Source of the DNA: Alloteropsis semialata
Lineage: Eukaryota > Streptophyta > Magnoliopsida > Poales > Poaceae
Reading direction: 5' to 3'
NCBI GenBank assembly: GCA_004135705.1
Contig: CM014271.1
Coordinates: 36,422,750-36,486,749 of the forward strand
Length of the DNA: 64,000 bases
The position numbers and the translations under genes were made by a program. This document shows positions 21,435 through 32,199 of this stretch, piece after piece (position 1 is the first letter of the stretch; every line of letters starts with the position of its first letter). The notes beneath the pieces are model-generated. The model was not told the origin of the DNA. It saw nothing but the letters and a program-made list of their open reading frames with translations, and did no database searches.

Positions 21435-21988
21435 TTACGAGCGGGATTTTGGGACCAGCGGAGAGATTCAGAGAACAGAACAGAGATACACTACTTAACT
21501 GTAGTGTCGACAGATTAGCTGCAACTTGCGCTTGATAATGGCCACATCTTGGTAGCATAATTGTGATTTGTGAGATGACGACGAGATAATCACCCTGCCA
21601 GCGACGGTTTCCTGCACGGGATGTGTCACGTGCGCCAAACTGCAGGGGTAGCTAGGCTGCAGACGCTACAGTGTTCAGTGTACCTGCTGTTAGCTTCTTC
21701 AGACACAAGCTGTTAGATCATATTAATTGCCGTTGATGACCAAATTAAAGGAGCTTATCCGTACCATTCATTTTCCAAACTATAGGGCATACCATGGCCG
21801 TGTTTAGATGGCGGTGAAAATTTTTTCACCCAGCATAAAATGCAGAGAATCTCACATACATGGAGTACTAAATGAAGTCTATTTGTAAAACCTTTTTACA
21901 GATGAGTGCAACTTTACGCGACGAATCTAATGAGCATAATTAACAATCTTATACCAAAAACTAACAATCTATGACAGGGCAATTCTAG
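21119..21988 (+). repeat. Left arm of a large inverted duplication
   Basis: The MITE plus 554 bp of adjacent sequence is repeated as reverse complement at 28179-29042 (ending at CTAGAATTGCCCTGTC) and its first 381 bp as a direct copy at 27797-28177. The two arms of about 870 bp are separated by roughly 6.2 kb containing the P450 gene. Part of the arm (about 21793-21955) is itself a fragment of a hAT-like MITE (GTGTTTAGATGGCGGTGAAA, GACGAATCTAATGAGC). Confidence 0.85.
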
Positions 21989-22139
21989 CCGATGTCTAGC
22001 TAGTGCTGGCCGTCCAGCCAATGGCTGTCATCCTTTTGGCTCCAGCCGCCACCCAATTACATTTCTGAGTATCCGGTCCAAGTTTATCAGGTTTATAGAA
22101 AGGGCAGCAGTGCAGCAGAACATGTCTTGACCTATATTA

Positions 22140-22423
22140 GGCCAATCTCAGTGGAAGTTTTATGGACACAATTACCTAGAGTGACACATCATCTAAAAGA
22201 TGTTTGAAACTATGATGAAACACCCTCTCTCAATGCAAAGTTTCATCTCTTGTTGTTCCCTAGACTACATGCAAGACACAAGCTGTCTAGGTAACTGTGT
22301 ATGGAGAGTTTCATCACCATGAAACTCATTTCACCTCTCTCTTCATTAATATGCTGCCACATCATCAAAAATGCTGACATGGCAGCCTATTTAATGCCCA
22401 TGAAACTCCCACTGAGACTGGCC
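22140..22423. mobile_element. Tourist-like MITE, 284 bp
   Basis: Ends GGCCAATCTCAGTGGAAGTT and CATGAAACTCCCACTGAGAC plus TGGCC form terminal inverted repeats, with TTA on both sides (22137-22139 and 22424-22426). It lies about 165 bp downstream of the P450 stop codon (minus strand). Confidence 0.85.
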
Positions 22424-22587
22424 TTAGATATAAAAGATGAGCATCAAGTTTGATCAGGTTCATAAACATCTTCACATAGAGGTTGATGCCAAGATCCAAA
22501 TGATCTACAATTCTACATCCTTCATTTCTAGACGCCATTTTTTGTATTGCACCAGGGAGTAGTTACCGCCTTGAGCCTCCAGTTTGC

Positions 22588-24362
22588 CTACGGATCCAAG
22601 AGCTTGAGCATGACGGGGAGCCCTTGCGATGGCTGCATCGTCACCAAGTTGCCCGGCGCGTGGACGTACTCCGGCGCCACCTCGAACGCGAACCGCCGGA
22701 GGATGAGCGCCAGCGTCGCCTTCGCCTCCAGCATCGCGAAGTCCTGCCCGATGCACGATCGCGGCCCCGCGGAGAAGGCCAGCAGCGCGTTCGGGTGCGC
22801 GGTCGCCCTGCGCACGCCGTCCCGGAACCGGAGCGGGTTGAACTCGCCGGCGTCGGCGCCCCACACCTCCTCGTCGCGGTGCAGAATCGCGACCGGAATG
22901 AGCAGCGCCGTCCCCTTGGGCACCTTCACACCGCAGAGGTCCGCGTCCGCCGTCGCCCGCCGCGGCAACAACGTCACCGGGCCGTACAGCCGGAGCGTCT
23001 CGTATAGCACCATCGTCACCTGCAAAACCACACAGGTCGATCGTGTCGTGACACGCTTGCCGGCGGTCACCACGCGGCCGGGGTCCAGCTCCAGCTAGCT
23101 ATCTTAAGGTAGGGGACTGGGGGCTTACGAGCCTGAGCTTGTTGAGGGCGTCGCCGGTGATTGGCTCCTCGGCGCCGCCGCACTCCCGGAGCACCTCCTC
23201 CCTGAGCCGCCGCTGCCACTCGGGGTGGGTGCCGAGCAGGAACGTGGCCCATGTGAGGAGCTGCGAGGTGGTCTCGTGCCCGGCGAAGAAGAACAACTTG
23301 CACTCATCGATGATCTCGTCCATGCTCATGAGCTTGTTGCCTTCGTCGCCGGTGTTGGCCTCCAGCATGAGGCCGAGCAGGTCGCTGCCGTAGGCGCCGG
23401 ATCGCTTGGCAGCGGCGAGGCGCTCGTCGATGATGGCCATGAGCGTGTCCCGCACCTTTTTCTCGAGCTGCCACCGGCGCACGTTGGCCTTGGTGGGCAC
23501 GTACTGCATTCCCGGGATACCGAACTTGTTGCCGGAGGTGAAGGCGATGAACTGGAGGTCCTGCTGCGCCAGGAACACCTCCTTGCCCTGGCGGCTGCTG
23601 GCGCCGAACGCCGTGTGCGAGATCACTTCGGCGGTGAGCTCCGAGAAGTGCTGCCCCACCTCCATCGTGACCTCGCCGCTCGCCGCGCGCGCCTCCCACG
23701 CCCGGACCACCTCCCCCGCGCACGCCGCCATCGCCCCCGTCATCGCCTTGAGCTTGTCCCATGGCGAACGCCGGGTGCACGACGCGGCGGTGGCGCACCC
23801 AGTCATCGCCGTTGGTGAAGACGAGGCCCATGCCCAGCAGCGACAGAAACCTGGGGCCGGGATTCACCTTGCCGTACATCCCCGCCTTGTCGGAGAGGAT
23901 CGTCTTCACCATGTCGTAGTTGCCCACGACAAGCTTCGGGTCCGAGCCGGACCACCACACGAACACCTTGCCTACGAACACACACACAGCCCGCCAGACG
24001 TGAATTCAGGCGCCCCATCTGAAAGAGCAGGAATTCGGATGAAAAAGAAGGAATTGCAGGGATTTTTCACCGTAGCGCGACATCCAGGCGCGGTAGTGCG
24101 GCATGACTCGTGGGATGATGTCGTGGGAGCCCAGGTCCAGCGTCTCGCGGCGCGCCGCCGCAAGCATCGCCTGGACCTCCTTGCCGTTGCCGACGAAGGG
24201 CCGGTAGGGCGGCCCGCGGACGCCGTGCCGCGCGAACGCCCTCGCGACGGCGTAGGGCCTCCACACCAGGCGCACCAGCGCCGCCCACAGCCACGTGCCC
24301 ACCACCACGGCGAGGCCGGCGGCCACCAGCCCGACGCCTCTGCCGCCGCCCATGTCGAACAT
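22588..24362 (-). CDS. Cytochrome P450, CYP72 clan (CYP709-like), one frameshift
   Basis: Three exons on the minus strand fit GT-AG rules: 24362-24071, 23971-23129 and 23019-22588, with introns of 99 and 109 bp. Exon 1 has a membrane anchor (GVGLVAAGLAVVVGTWLWAA) and the GPPYRPFVGN proline region. Exon 2 has WVRHRRVVHPAF and the I-helix oxygen-binding AGHETTS. Exon 3 has the ExxR motif (ETLR) and the heme loop FSAGPRSCIG with the axial cysteine. Exon lengths total 1567 nt, one over a multiple of three; the excess is one G in a GGG run at 23758-23760, which breaks the frame between HPAFAM and DKLKAMTG. All catalytic motifs are otherwise intact, so this is a very recent pseudogene or a sequence error. 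An in-frame ATG at 24353 is an alternative start. It should be ER-bound; the substrate is unknown. Confidence 0.85.
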
Positions 24363-24664
24363 CAGGACACGACGGGCTCGCTGCAGCTGCACCCTGCGAA
24401 GCAAATCTGCCTGCCACTGGAGCTTTGGTGTCGGCAACTCAGGTGCCGCCCATGCCCCTGGAGCTTAAAAGATGCCTGGCGGCAACTTTGCCATGTAGAC
24501 ATGTATCACTATCTCCCGGTGCTTCACGCGTGTACCTAAACCTCTGTTTTTTAGGTGCTTCTAGGATGATCCTTGGTGATAATTGATGCAAGCTTTAATT
24601 TAAACTCGGGTGTACCAAACAAATGTATTTTATTTTTTCCAGTACGTATCAACTGACTTCTCCA
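24363..24664. other. P450 upstream region; nothing distinct seen
   Basis: The presumed promoter side of the P450. No clear TATA box is found at a canonical distance on the minus strand. No gene. Confidence 0.4.
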
Positions 24665-24694
24665 CTAGCAACAATGCCCGTGCGTTGCTACGGG
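24665..24694 (-). mobile_element. Helitron-like 3' terminus (minus strand)
   Basis: On the minus strand a hairpin CCCGT-AGCAACGC-ACGGG (24694-24677) is followed by 8 nt and CTAG, with host T next, the layout of a Helitron 3' end inserted at an A/T target. The body would extend to higher coordinates. I could not find a matching TC 5' end or Rep/helicase genes, so it would be non-autonomous. Confidence 0.45.
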
Positions 24695-25168
24695 TAAAGC
24701 TACATAAATATGCTATCTTTCTCTAAAAAACATAAATATGTTGTCACAATATATAATGTGATGTGGCTAAATGTTATTTTAAAAAGTTATTGATCCCATA
24801 ATATAGACAATTAAAAGAGTAATACACTAATTGATGTTTATAGTAAAATATGACAATTTGGGATAGCAATATCCTTGTTTTTTTGTCCAATTAATGCGAA
24901 ACATGGTAGGGCGGAGGTTAGCTATGCAAAATAGTGACACATGAACATTAGGTCAAGCAAAAGTCGAATCGATGGATGAATAGAGGAGGAGGGCTACGAT
25001 GGTAGTGCGATGAACACGAGAACTTATTGAATGGTTCACTATGGCATCAAGACACATGTTCATCATAAATTTATATCACACCTTAATTATGCCCTCATTC
25101 CTGACAAGTCATCATGAGCCATCAGTAGCATAAAGAAGTCCACAAAAAAACCTTTCAATCATATCCAA

Positions 25169-25199
25169 CTAGCAAGGTGACCCGCGCAAATAGCGCGGG
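25169..25199 (-). mobile_element. Second Helitron-like 3' terminus (minus strand)
   Basis: A hairpin with a 7-bp stem (CCCGCGC-AAATA-GCGCGGG at 25181-25199) sits 8 nt from CTAG (25169-25172), again with T next on the minus strand. The spacing is identical to that of the 24665 terminus, about 500 bp away. The 5' end is not identified. Confidence 0.45.
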
Positions 25200-25351
25200 A
25201 AGCTGGTGTTTGTTTTCTTAACAAACGGATGAAGAACTGTCACCACAACTCCACAACTTTAAATTAGCGACATGCATCAGTCGGTAAAAATCCTTCTCTA
25301 CCAATGAAGAACTGTCAGTCGGTAAATGACACAGACAGATGGTCCGTCGGT

Positions 25352-25698
25352 GGGCCGCGTTTGGTTAGGGGTGTAAAAAATTTGCCGCGTAATAAATGCA
25401 GCTTTGACCACTAATTAGAGGTATTAAATAAAGTCAGTTTACAAAACTACCTCAACAACCCCCGTGTAAATCGCGAGACGAATCTAATGAGGGCTTTGAC
25501 CGCACGGTTAGAGGATGCGTACTGTAACATTACTGTAGCATTACTGTAGCAAATCATGGATTAGTTAGGCTCGTTAGATTCGTCTCGCAAAGTTGCACTC
25601 ATGTGTAAAAAGGTTTTGTAAATAGACTTCATTTAGTACTTCATGCATGCAAGATTCCTTAGGGTGAAATTTTTACTGTAGCAACCAAACGCTCCCCT
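25352..25698. mobile_element. hAT-like MITE, about 347 bp
   Basis: Ends GGGCCGCGTTTGGTT and GCAACCAAACGCTCCCC are imperfect inverted repeats. Inner GCGAGACGAATCTAATGAG and TTAGATTCGTCTCGC are also inverted and match the inner words of the 25986-26329 element. Repeated TACTGTAGCA words occur near the middle. The target-site duplication is not clear. Confidence 0.6.
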
Positions 25699-25985
25699 AA
25701 TCTACGGGCGCCCGGTGGAACGCGTACCTCCGGTCGATCTCCAAACGTAATCATTTCCTTTCCGCACTTTCTGGCCGTCTGTTTTTTTCGCGTACCACGA
25801 GTCCTCATTTTTTCCACGCTTATTATTTTTTTTCTCGCGCTAGTTTCTGGGTTCTCTTTTCACGAAATTAAATCATTCGGGATGGGGGAAGGAGGGAGAA
25901 GAAAAGGGTGGAAAAAAAATAAAAATAACTTTCAAAACCAAAATACAATACAAATAAAAGAAAAAATTGCTGAAAATTTTACTTA

Positions 25986-26329
25986 GGCCCTGTTTAGTTA
26001 AGTGGATTGAAAGTTACCGTTTACTGTAGCAATTGTAAATCGAAGATTAGGAGGACTAAACATGATCTAATTATAAAACTAAATACACGGTTGGACGGGA
26101 AATCGCGAGACGAATCTATTAAGCCTAATTAATCCGTCATTAGAGATTGTTTACTGTAGCACGATGTTGTCTAATCATGGCCAAATTAGGCTCATTAGAT
26201 TCGTCTCGAAAAGTTACCTAGGGGTTATGGAATGGGTTTTGTCATTAACACACGTTTAATACTCCATGCATGAAAGATTCCTTTTGGTAACTTTTTTTGG
26301 CAAGTTTTTTTGGTGAACTGAACAGGGCC
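25986..26329. mobile_element. hAT-like MITE, 344 bp
   Basis: The left end GGCCCTGTTTAGTT and right end AACTGAACAGGGCC are inverted repeats. Flanks TTACTTA (25979-25985) and TTACTCA (26330-26336) are a target-site duplication with one mismatch. Inner inverted GAGACGAATCTATTAAGCC and GGCTCATTAGATTCGTCTC add a second stem. Confidence 0.78.
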
Positions 26330-26526
26330 TTACTCAAGTTTTTCGAATTTCACGTATTTCACATAAGTAAGTTTGAATAAAAAAGTTTCCAACAACTACG
26401 TAATACACATGTTTTTTCACTACAGATAAGTTTTAAAACAAAGTCTTTCTACAAACATGTAACAAAAAGTTTTCATCCATAAATTTTATAGCAAACTTTC
26501 AAAAACAACTTTTATGCTCTAATTGA

Positions 26527-26960
26527 AACTTTATATGGCAGGGGATCAAAACCAAAGCAATTTAGGCTTATATGCCAGGGGATACATAGCCGCCCAAAAC
26601 CCAAACATCCTTCTGCACCCGATAGGACGGAGTTGCCCCCCAATAACCCTGAACACTAACCAGTTCAGCCTTCTATGGCAGGGGGACAGAAACCAAATCA
26701 ATTTAGCCTTCTATGGTAGGGGATACATAGCCGCCCCAAACCCAAACATTCTTCTGAACCCGATAGGATGGAGTCGCCCCCAACAACCCTGAACCCTAAT
26801 CAATTCAACTTTCTATTGCAGGGGATCGATGTCAAAATAATTTAGCTTTCTATAGCAGGGGTACATGGCTGCCCTAAACCCCAAACTTACTTCTGAACCC
26901 GATAGCACAGAGTCGCCCCAACAATCCTGAACACTAACCAATTTGGTCTTCTATGGCACA
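26527..26960. repeat. 140-bp minisatellite, three copies plus a partial
   Basis: The TATGGCAGGGG-type start recurs at 26537, 26677, 26817 and 26955. Each unit contains CAATTTAGCCTTCTATGG-like, ATACATAGCCGCCC-like and GAACCCGATAGGA-like words in the same order. The repeat gives a short open frame at 26523-26792 that is not a gene. Confidence 0.8.
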
Positions 26961-27796
26961 CGGACCAAAGCCGAAGAAAAATATATTTTTTAAGACATGC
27001 AAAACACCATATTTTTGCAATGAAAAATAATAATATAAAAGTTTTAGATTAAAAATACTGGTATTACTGCTCCTAAGTCATATTCATAATGTAAACATTT
27101 ACATAAAAGTTTACAATGTAAAAGTTTATAATAAAAGTTTATCGTAAAAGTTTACAATGTAAAAGTTTATCGTAAAATATTTTATGTAAAGTTTTACATA
27201 AATGTGCTAATTTTATACCTCATTTTTATATTTGTTGTGTAAAAATTTTACGTAATATTTTGATAAAAAAGGAGCATGTCATCAATATGGTCCACTTTGT
27301 CAACATTAAAAAAATAACTCATAAACCAATCATATGGTCATACGTGAGAACGTATCTATATTTGTGGACAATAATTGTAGCTGTTTTTTTTAATAAAGAA
27401 AAACAGATACAGTAGATAAAAAAAAACTCAAACGGGACTGCGCGGGACCGCGGGAGGAGGGAGCGACGCGGCGTCGGACAGATCGACCGCGAGTTCGGAA
27501 ACTGGCGGGCGAACGTAAAGTTAACATCGTGCTGTCCGCCCGTGTTCAAACCGCGGGGGCAGAGCAACGCGGCACGGGCAGCCACCAGGCAGGCACCCGC
27601 ACGGTGGGGGTAGAGACCAGAGAAAAATCTGTGGGCTGGGGGGAAGCGCGCGTTGCCACGTTGCCCGATGCCGCCGAGCACCGCTGCGCGGGGGCTGCTC
27701 GGTGAGGAGTCGTCACTCGTCAGAGACGGGGGAATCGCGGGTCGCGGTCGACGAGGATCGATCCTTGACGAGTGCTACAGTACTAGCGAGTAGCTA
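26961..27796. other. No gene; short AT repeats and a GC-rich patch
   Basis: A degenerate array of TAAAAGTTTA(CAATG/TCG) words occupies about 27095-27215. A GC-rich patch at 27430-27780 opens a minus-strand frame (27319-27681) without recognisable domains. I see nothing else. Confidence 0.45.
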
Positions 27797-28112
27797 GAGC
27801 AACTCCAGTGGAGGATCCTAAATGGGTCCCTACTTTAAATTTTAAGGTCTTTTTTCAAAAAATCAACTCCAGCAGGGCCCCTAAATAAACATGCATTTTT
27901 TATGTCCACCCAAATTTCAGCTCCAAGCCCCCATTCCTAGGGGCCTCCAATCCCCTCTCAAAACTTGGGTCCCACTATTTTTAGAAGAAAATAGGGGCCT
28001 GGGCTGTTTTCTCACTGGAGTTGAAAGGTAATTTTGGGCCCCTATTTTTTGCAATCCGGCTTGCAAATGAATTTTGGGGGCTTCAATTTGGAGGCCTCCA
28101 CTGGAGTTGCTC
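27797..28112 (+). mobile_element. Tourist-like MITE, copy 2, 316 bp
   Basis: The same terminal repeats and length as copy 1 (21119-21434), with few differences by eye (for example GGGTCCC for GGGTCTC). Left flank is CTA (27794-27796), right flank TTA (28113-28115), so the target duplication is imperfect. It is the left arm of the inverted composite. Confidence 0.85.
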
Positions 28113-28178
28113 TTACAAGCGGGATTTTGGGAGCAGCGGAGGGATTCAGAGAACAGAACAGAGATACACTACTTAACC

Positions 28179-29042
28179 CTAGAATTGCCCTGTCATAGAT
28201 TGTTAGTTTTTGGTATAAGATTGTTAATTATGCTCATTAGATTCGTCGCGCAAAGTTGCACTCATCTGTAAAAAGGTTTTACAAATAGACTTCATTTAGT
28301 ACTCCATGCATGTGAGATTCTCTGCATTTAATGCTGGGTCAAAAAATTTTCACCGCCATCTAAACACGGCCATGGTATGCCCTATAGTTTGAAAATGAAT
28401 GGTACGGATAAGCTCCTTTAATTTGGTCATCAACGGCAATTAATATGATCTAACAGCTTGTGTCTGAAGAAGCTAACAGCCGGTACACTGAACACTGTAG
28501 CGTCTGCAGCCTAGCTACCCCTGCAGTTTGGCGCACGTGACACATCCCGTGCAGGAAACCGTCGCTGGCAGGGTGATTATCTCGTCGTCATCTCACAAAT
28601 CACAATTATGCTACCAAGATGTGGCCATTATCAAGCGCAAGTTGCAGCTAATCTGTCGACACTACAGTTAAGTAGTGTATCTCTGTTCTCTGAATCTCTC
28701 CGCTGGTCCCAAAATCCCGCTCGTAAGAGCAACTCCAGTGGAAGCCTCCAAATTGAAGCCCTCAAAATTCATTTGCAAGCCGGATTGCAAAAAATAGAGG
28801 CCCAAAATTACCTTTCAACTCCAGTGAGAAAACAGCCCAGGCCCCTATTTTCTTCTAAAAATAGTGGGACCCAAGTTTTGAGAGGGGATTGGAGGCCCCT
28901 AGGAATGGGGGCTTGGAGCTGAAATTTGGGTGGACATAAAAAATGCATGTTTATTTAGGGGCCCTGCTGGAGTTGATTTTTTGAAAAAAGACCTTAAAAT
29001 TTAAAGTAGGGACCCATTTAGGATTCTCCACTGGAGTTGCTC
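28179..29042 (-). repeat. Right arm of the inverted duplication
   Basis: This is the reverse complement of 21119-21988 with few differences. Homology ends exactly at the MITE terminus on the outer side (29042) and at CTAG on the inner side. Together with 27797-28177 it forms a palindrome-like composite with a ~480-bp centre. A 104-codon frame inside (28608-28922) is repeat-derived and not a gene. Confidence 0.85.
28727..29042 (-). mobile_element. Tourist-like MITE, copy 3 (inverted), 316 bp
   Basis: Reverse-oriented copy of the 21119 MITE. Left flank TAA (28724-28726), right flank TTA (29043-29045). One terminal change is visible (GTGGAAGCC for GTGGAGGCC). It closes the composite that starts at 27797. 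Confidence 0.85.
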
Positions 29043-29163
29043 TTAGGATCATAATATTTTGATTGTCCTACTATTACATTACAACAATACTCCCTCTGTT
29101 TTTAATATAGGTGTCATATTATATTTGTCCTAAGTCAAAGTCATATATAATTTTGATCAAGTT

Positions 29164-29589
29164 TGTTGAGACCATAATACCAGGGTGCCCGATCACGTGG
29201 ATTACCGACTACCGACTCCGAACGAAAAAGACTCCGAACAAGACACGACGACCGGATCGCAGAAGGAAGGCCCGAAGATGGTTAGAGTCCTACCAGGTTT
29301 AGGTCTGTTTTGTCTTGTAAGGCACGTCTTCTTGGATATAAATAGTGGGGGGGCCTGCGCGTAGATGGTATCTCCAATTTTAGCCAATACACCCGAGGGT
29401 ACTTGTTATGCCATTGTAATCTGTACTCACCGAAATAATACAAGCAGCAACTGGACGTAGGGTTATTACTCGATCTTGAGGGCCCGAACCAGTATAAAAT
29501 CCTGTGTCTCTCTGTTCATCCACCGTGATCAATCTTCGCACGAAGCGGGGTGCTTGCCGGACAAATATCTGCCGAGTACAACCTCGACA
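29164..29589 (+). repeat. 5' LTR of the Tat-type element
   Basis: A 426-bp LTR runs from TGTTGAGACC to AACCTCGACA. TATAAATAG at about 29337 is the likely TATA box. By eye about 19 substitutions and one small indel separate it from the 3' LTR (about 4-5%), implying an old but not ancient insertion. Confidence 0.9.
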
Positions 29590-29628
29590 GAGGCGCGCCA
29601 GGTAGGGGCCCTCGCGTGAAGAAAGATC

Positions 29629-32191
29629 ATGCCGATCGTCAACGGAGTCTGGATCGCTGACGCTTCGAGTTCATCTATGCCCTACATGCCCAGTTCCATC
29701 AAGTCGGAGCCATCGGGAGTTCTGCCTCCGCTTCCGATCTCTACGCTCACAGCCATCTAGTGCCTACACGGGAGATCCACTTCGGGGATCTCATGTTCGA
29801 GCATCAACACGATTATGAGCTCAAGCTGACAATGATCCATGATCCCGATCTCACATGCGCCGGTCGGGAAGTTTTCGCCACCTTCACGGAGCCAACTCCC
29901 GAAGACATTGCCGATCGCACTGCACAGTTGGATCTCGACTACAGTGGATCTAGCGATGGGTTGGAACAGCCCGAAGACCGCCGCATCCATGTGCTAGCTG
30001 CAAACGGGAGCGAGGCCGCCACCGAGTCCTCCAACTCACACAGATCCATACCTCCTCCGCGTCTCAGCAATTGCATCAACTCTTCAAACGGCTAAAACCC
30101 GTACACAGCAGGTCGTGTCCTCACTGGCTCCCCGAAATCTTAACAACGATTTCTGGGCAGTCGAGCAGGACAACCTGCAGATCCGAACTCTCTTGGAGAC
30201 GATGGAGGCAATGGCCGAGGGAACCCCGATGGCTACCATCGCCAAGAAGGCTCGGGAAGCAGCGGACAAGGCCAAGGAGCGCCTCGAGGCCGCCGCAGCC
30301 GCACCACAGGCTCCGTCAAACATGCCTGGTAAATCTCAAACGGTTCGCTCCCGATCTATTAACGGACGACCCCGCTATCGCCCGCGCGAAGGGCGTGACA
30401 TGAGGCCGCAGCTCGAACGCAGCCGTCGCACTCGCGACGCTCGGGAAACTCTCAACTACAATCGAGATTATCGAGCACGTGAGGGCTACTACCGGTCCCA
30501 TCCAGATTAGCCGCCACGTGACTCCCGACCAGGCACAGGAGGATGTCTCGCATACTCCCCGGACCTGCGCAAGATCAGGTGGCCGAAAAAGTTTCGTCCT
30601 ACTAACATTGAGAAGTATGACGGAACAACCAATCCCCACGAGTGGACTCAGATCTATTCCACAATCATCGACGCCACTGGGGGTGACGACTACGTCAAGG
30701 CCAATTACTTGCCGACTGCCCTGCAGGGATCAGCCCGAACATGGCTCATGAACCTGCCCGAGGCGAGCATCAAGTCATGGAGCCATCTCCAGGAGATGTT
30801 TGAAGCCAACTTCCAAGGCACCTACAAATGCCCTGGACACGAAGGAGATCTGCTCAATTGTGTGCAGAAACATGGAGAGTCCCTCCGGGACTACATCCAT
30901 CGCTTCAGCGACACCCGTAACACCATCCCCGACATGGTGGATGATCAGGTGATTGTGGCCTTTAATCAGGACTGCAAGGACGAGCGAACAGCGGAGGAGC
31001 TTGCCAAGAAGAACCCGAAGACCGCCAAGATGGCGGACGCCCGAGCACGGGTCCATGGAAAGCCCGAACAAAGCCAGCCAACTGGGGAAGGCAAAAAAAA
31101 GAATAAGCACAAGAAAAAAAGCGCAAGACCGAGGGTGACGAAGTCATGGCCGTAGACAACAAACCCCCGTACAGGCGTCAAGGCAAGCCTACTGATCTCC
31201 CGATGTACTGCCCGATTCACCGGTCAACAAAGCATTACTTTGTAGACTGCATGGGGTACAAGAAGCAAAAGCAGGAGGAGGAGAGGCAGCAGCAGGGGGC
31301 TCCAGTGACCAGGCCGCTCATAATCCTCGAACAACGAACTACATGGATTGTGATGATGAGCCAGACCTCCCTGAGGATCTGGAGATCGCCACAATTTTTG
31401 GTGGCTATTCTACCCGAACCTCCAAGTCCCAGCTAAAGCTGGTCGAGAGGCAGATAGCAAGCACCGAGCCCTGCAAGTATCCGTTAAGGTGGTCCGAAAT
31501 CCCGATCACATTTGATCAGAGGGATCACCCCGAGACGCTGTACGACGGGCCGCTACTTCCGCTGTGCATCAAACCCTGGATCGGGCGAACCTTGATCAAC
31601 AGTGGAAGCGCCCTCAATCTGTTGTTCGTCAAGGCCTTTGACGAGCTCGAAATCCCGAGGAGGTCCTTGTCCCCGGTGGAGAAGCCTTTCTACGGGGTCA
31701 TACCAGGCATCCAAGCCTTTCCCTTAGGGAGGATCGATCTGCAGGTGACACTCATGGAGGGCAAAAACATCCGAACAGAGTTCCTCACCTTCGAGGTAGC
31801 TGACATCACGTCGGCCTATAATTGCATCTTGGGCCGACCGTTCCTGAAAAAGTTCATGGCAGTCGCCCACTTCGCCTACTCCATGATCAAAGTCCTAGGG
31901 CCACTGGGCCCGATCACCGTCTGCGGCGATCGCAAGGGTGCGGTCCAGTGCGACATGAAGACCCTGGACATGATCAAGGGAGACGAGCAGGAGCCAGCCA
32001 AGGCTGCCGAACCTGCCAGGAAAAAGACCAAGAGCCTGCCAAAGGCTGCCGCAAAGGCAGCGGTGGCAGAAACCTCCCGAGCAGCGGAGGCCCGATCAAG
32101 GGCCAAGGGAAAAGAAGTTCCCGAACCGGTGCCTGCGGGAGAAAAGAAGACCGATGACGGCGCCGCCGAGAAGCAGGCTGCGGTGGACTAG
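29629..32191 (+). pseudogene. Gypsy gag-protease region, degenerate
   Basis: An ATG at 29629 follows the 5' LTR, but frames change several times (near 29750, 30100, 30500 and 31150). The central part (about 30590-31000) has a retrotransposon-gag core (GTTNPHEWTQIYSTIIDA, ARTWLMNLP, SWSHLQEMFEANF, LRDYIHRFSDTRN). A zinc-knuckle-like CPIHRSTKHYFVDC follows near 31207. The aspartic protease core lies near 31590 as TLINSGSALNLLF; the catalytic Asp expected in a D-S/T-G triad reads Asn. GRPFLKKF and a Lys/Ala-rich tail follow. It would form virus-like particles and mature them; as read it cannot. Confidence 0.8.
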
Positions 32192-32199
32192 ACCCGGAT

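Noticed and set aside
28608..28922. 104-codon open frame
   Set aside because: It is made of the inverted MITE and its flank; the same DNA at 21364-21558 is read on the other strand.
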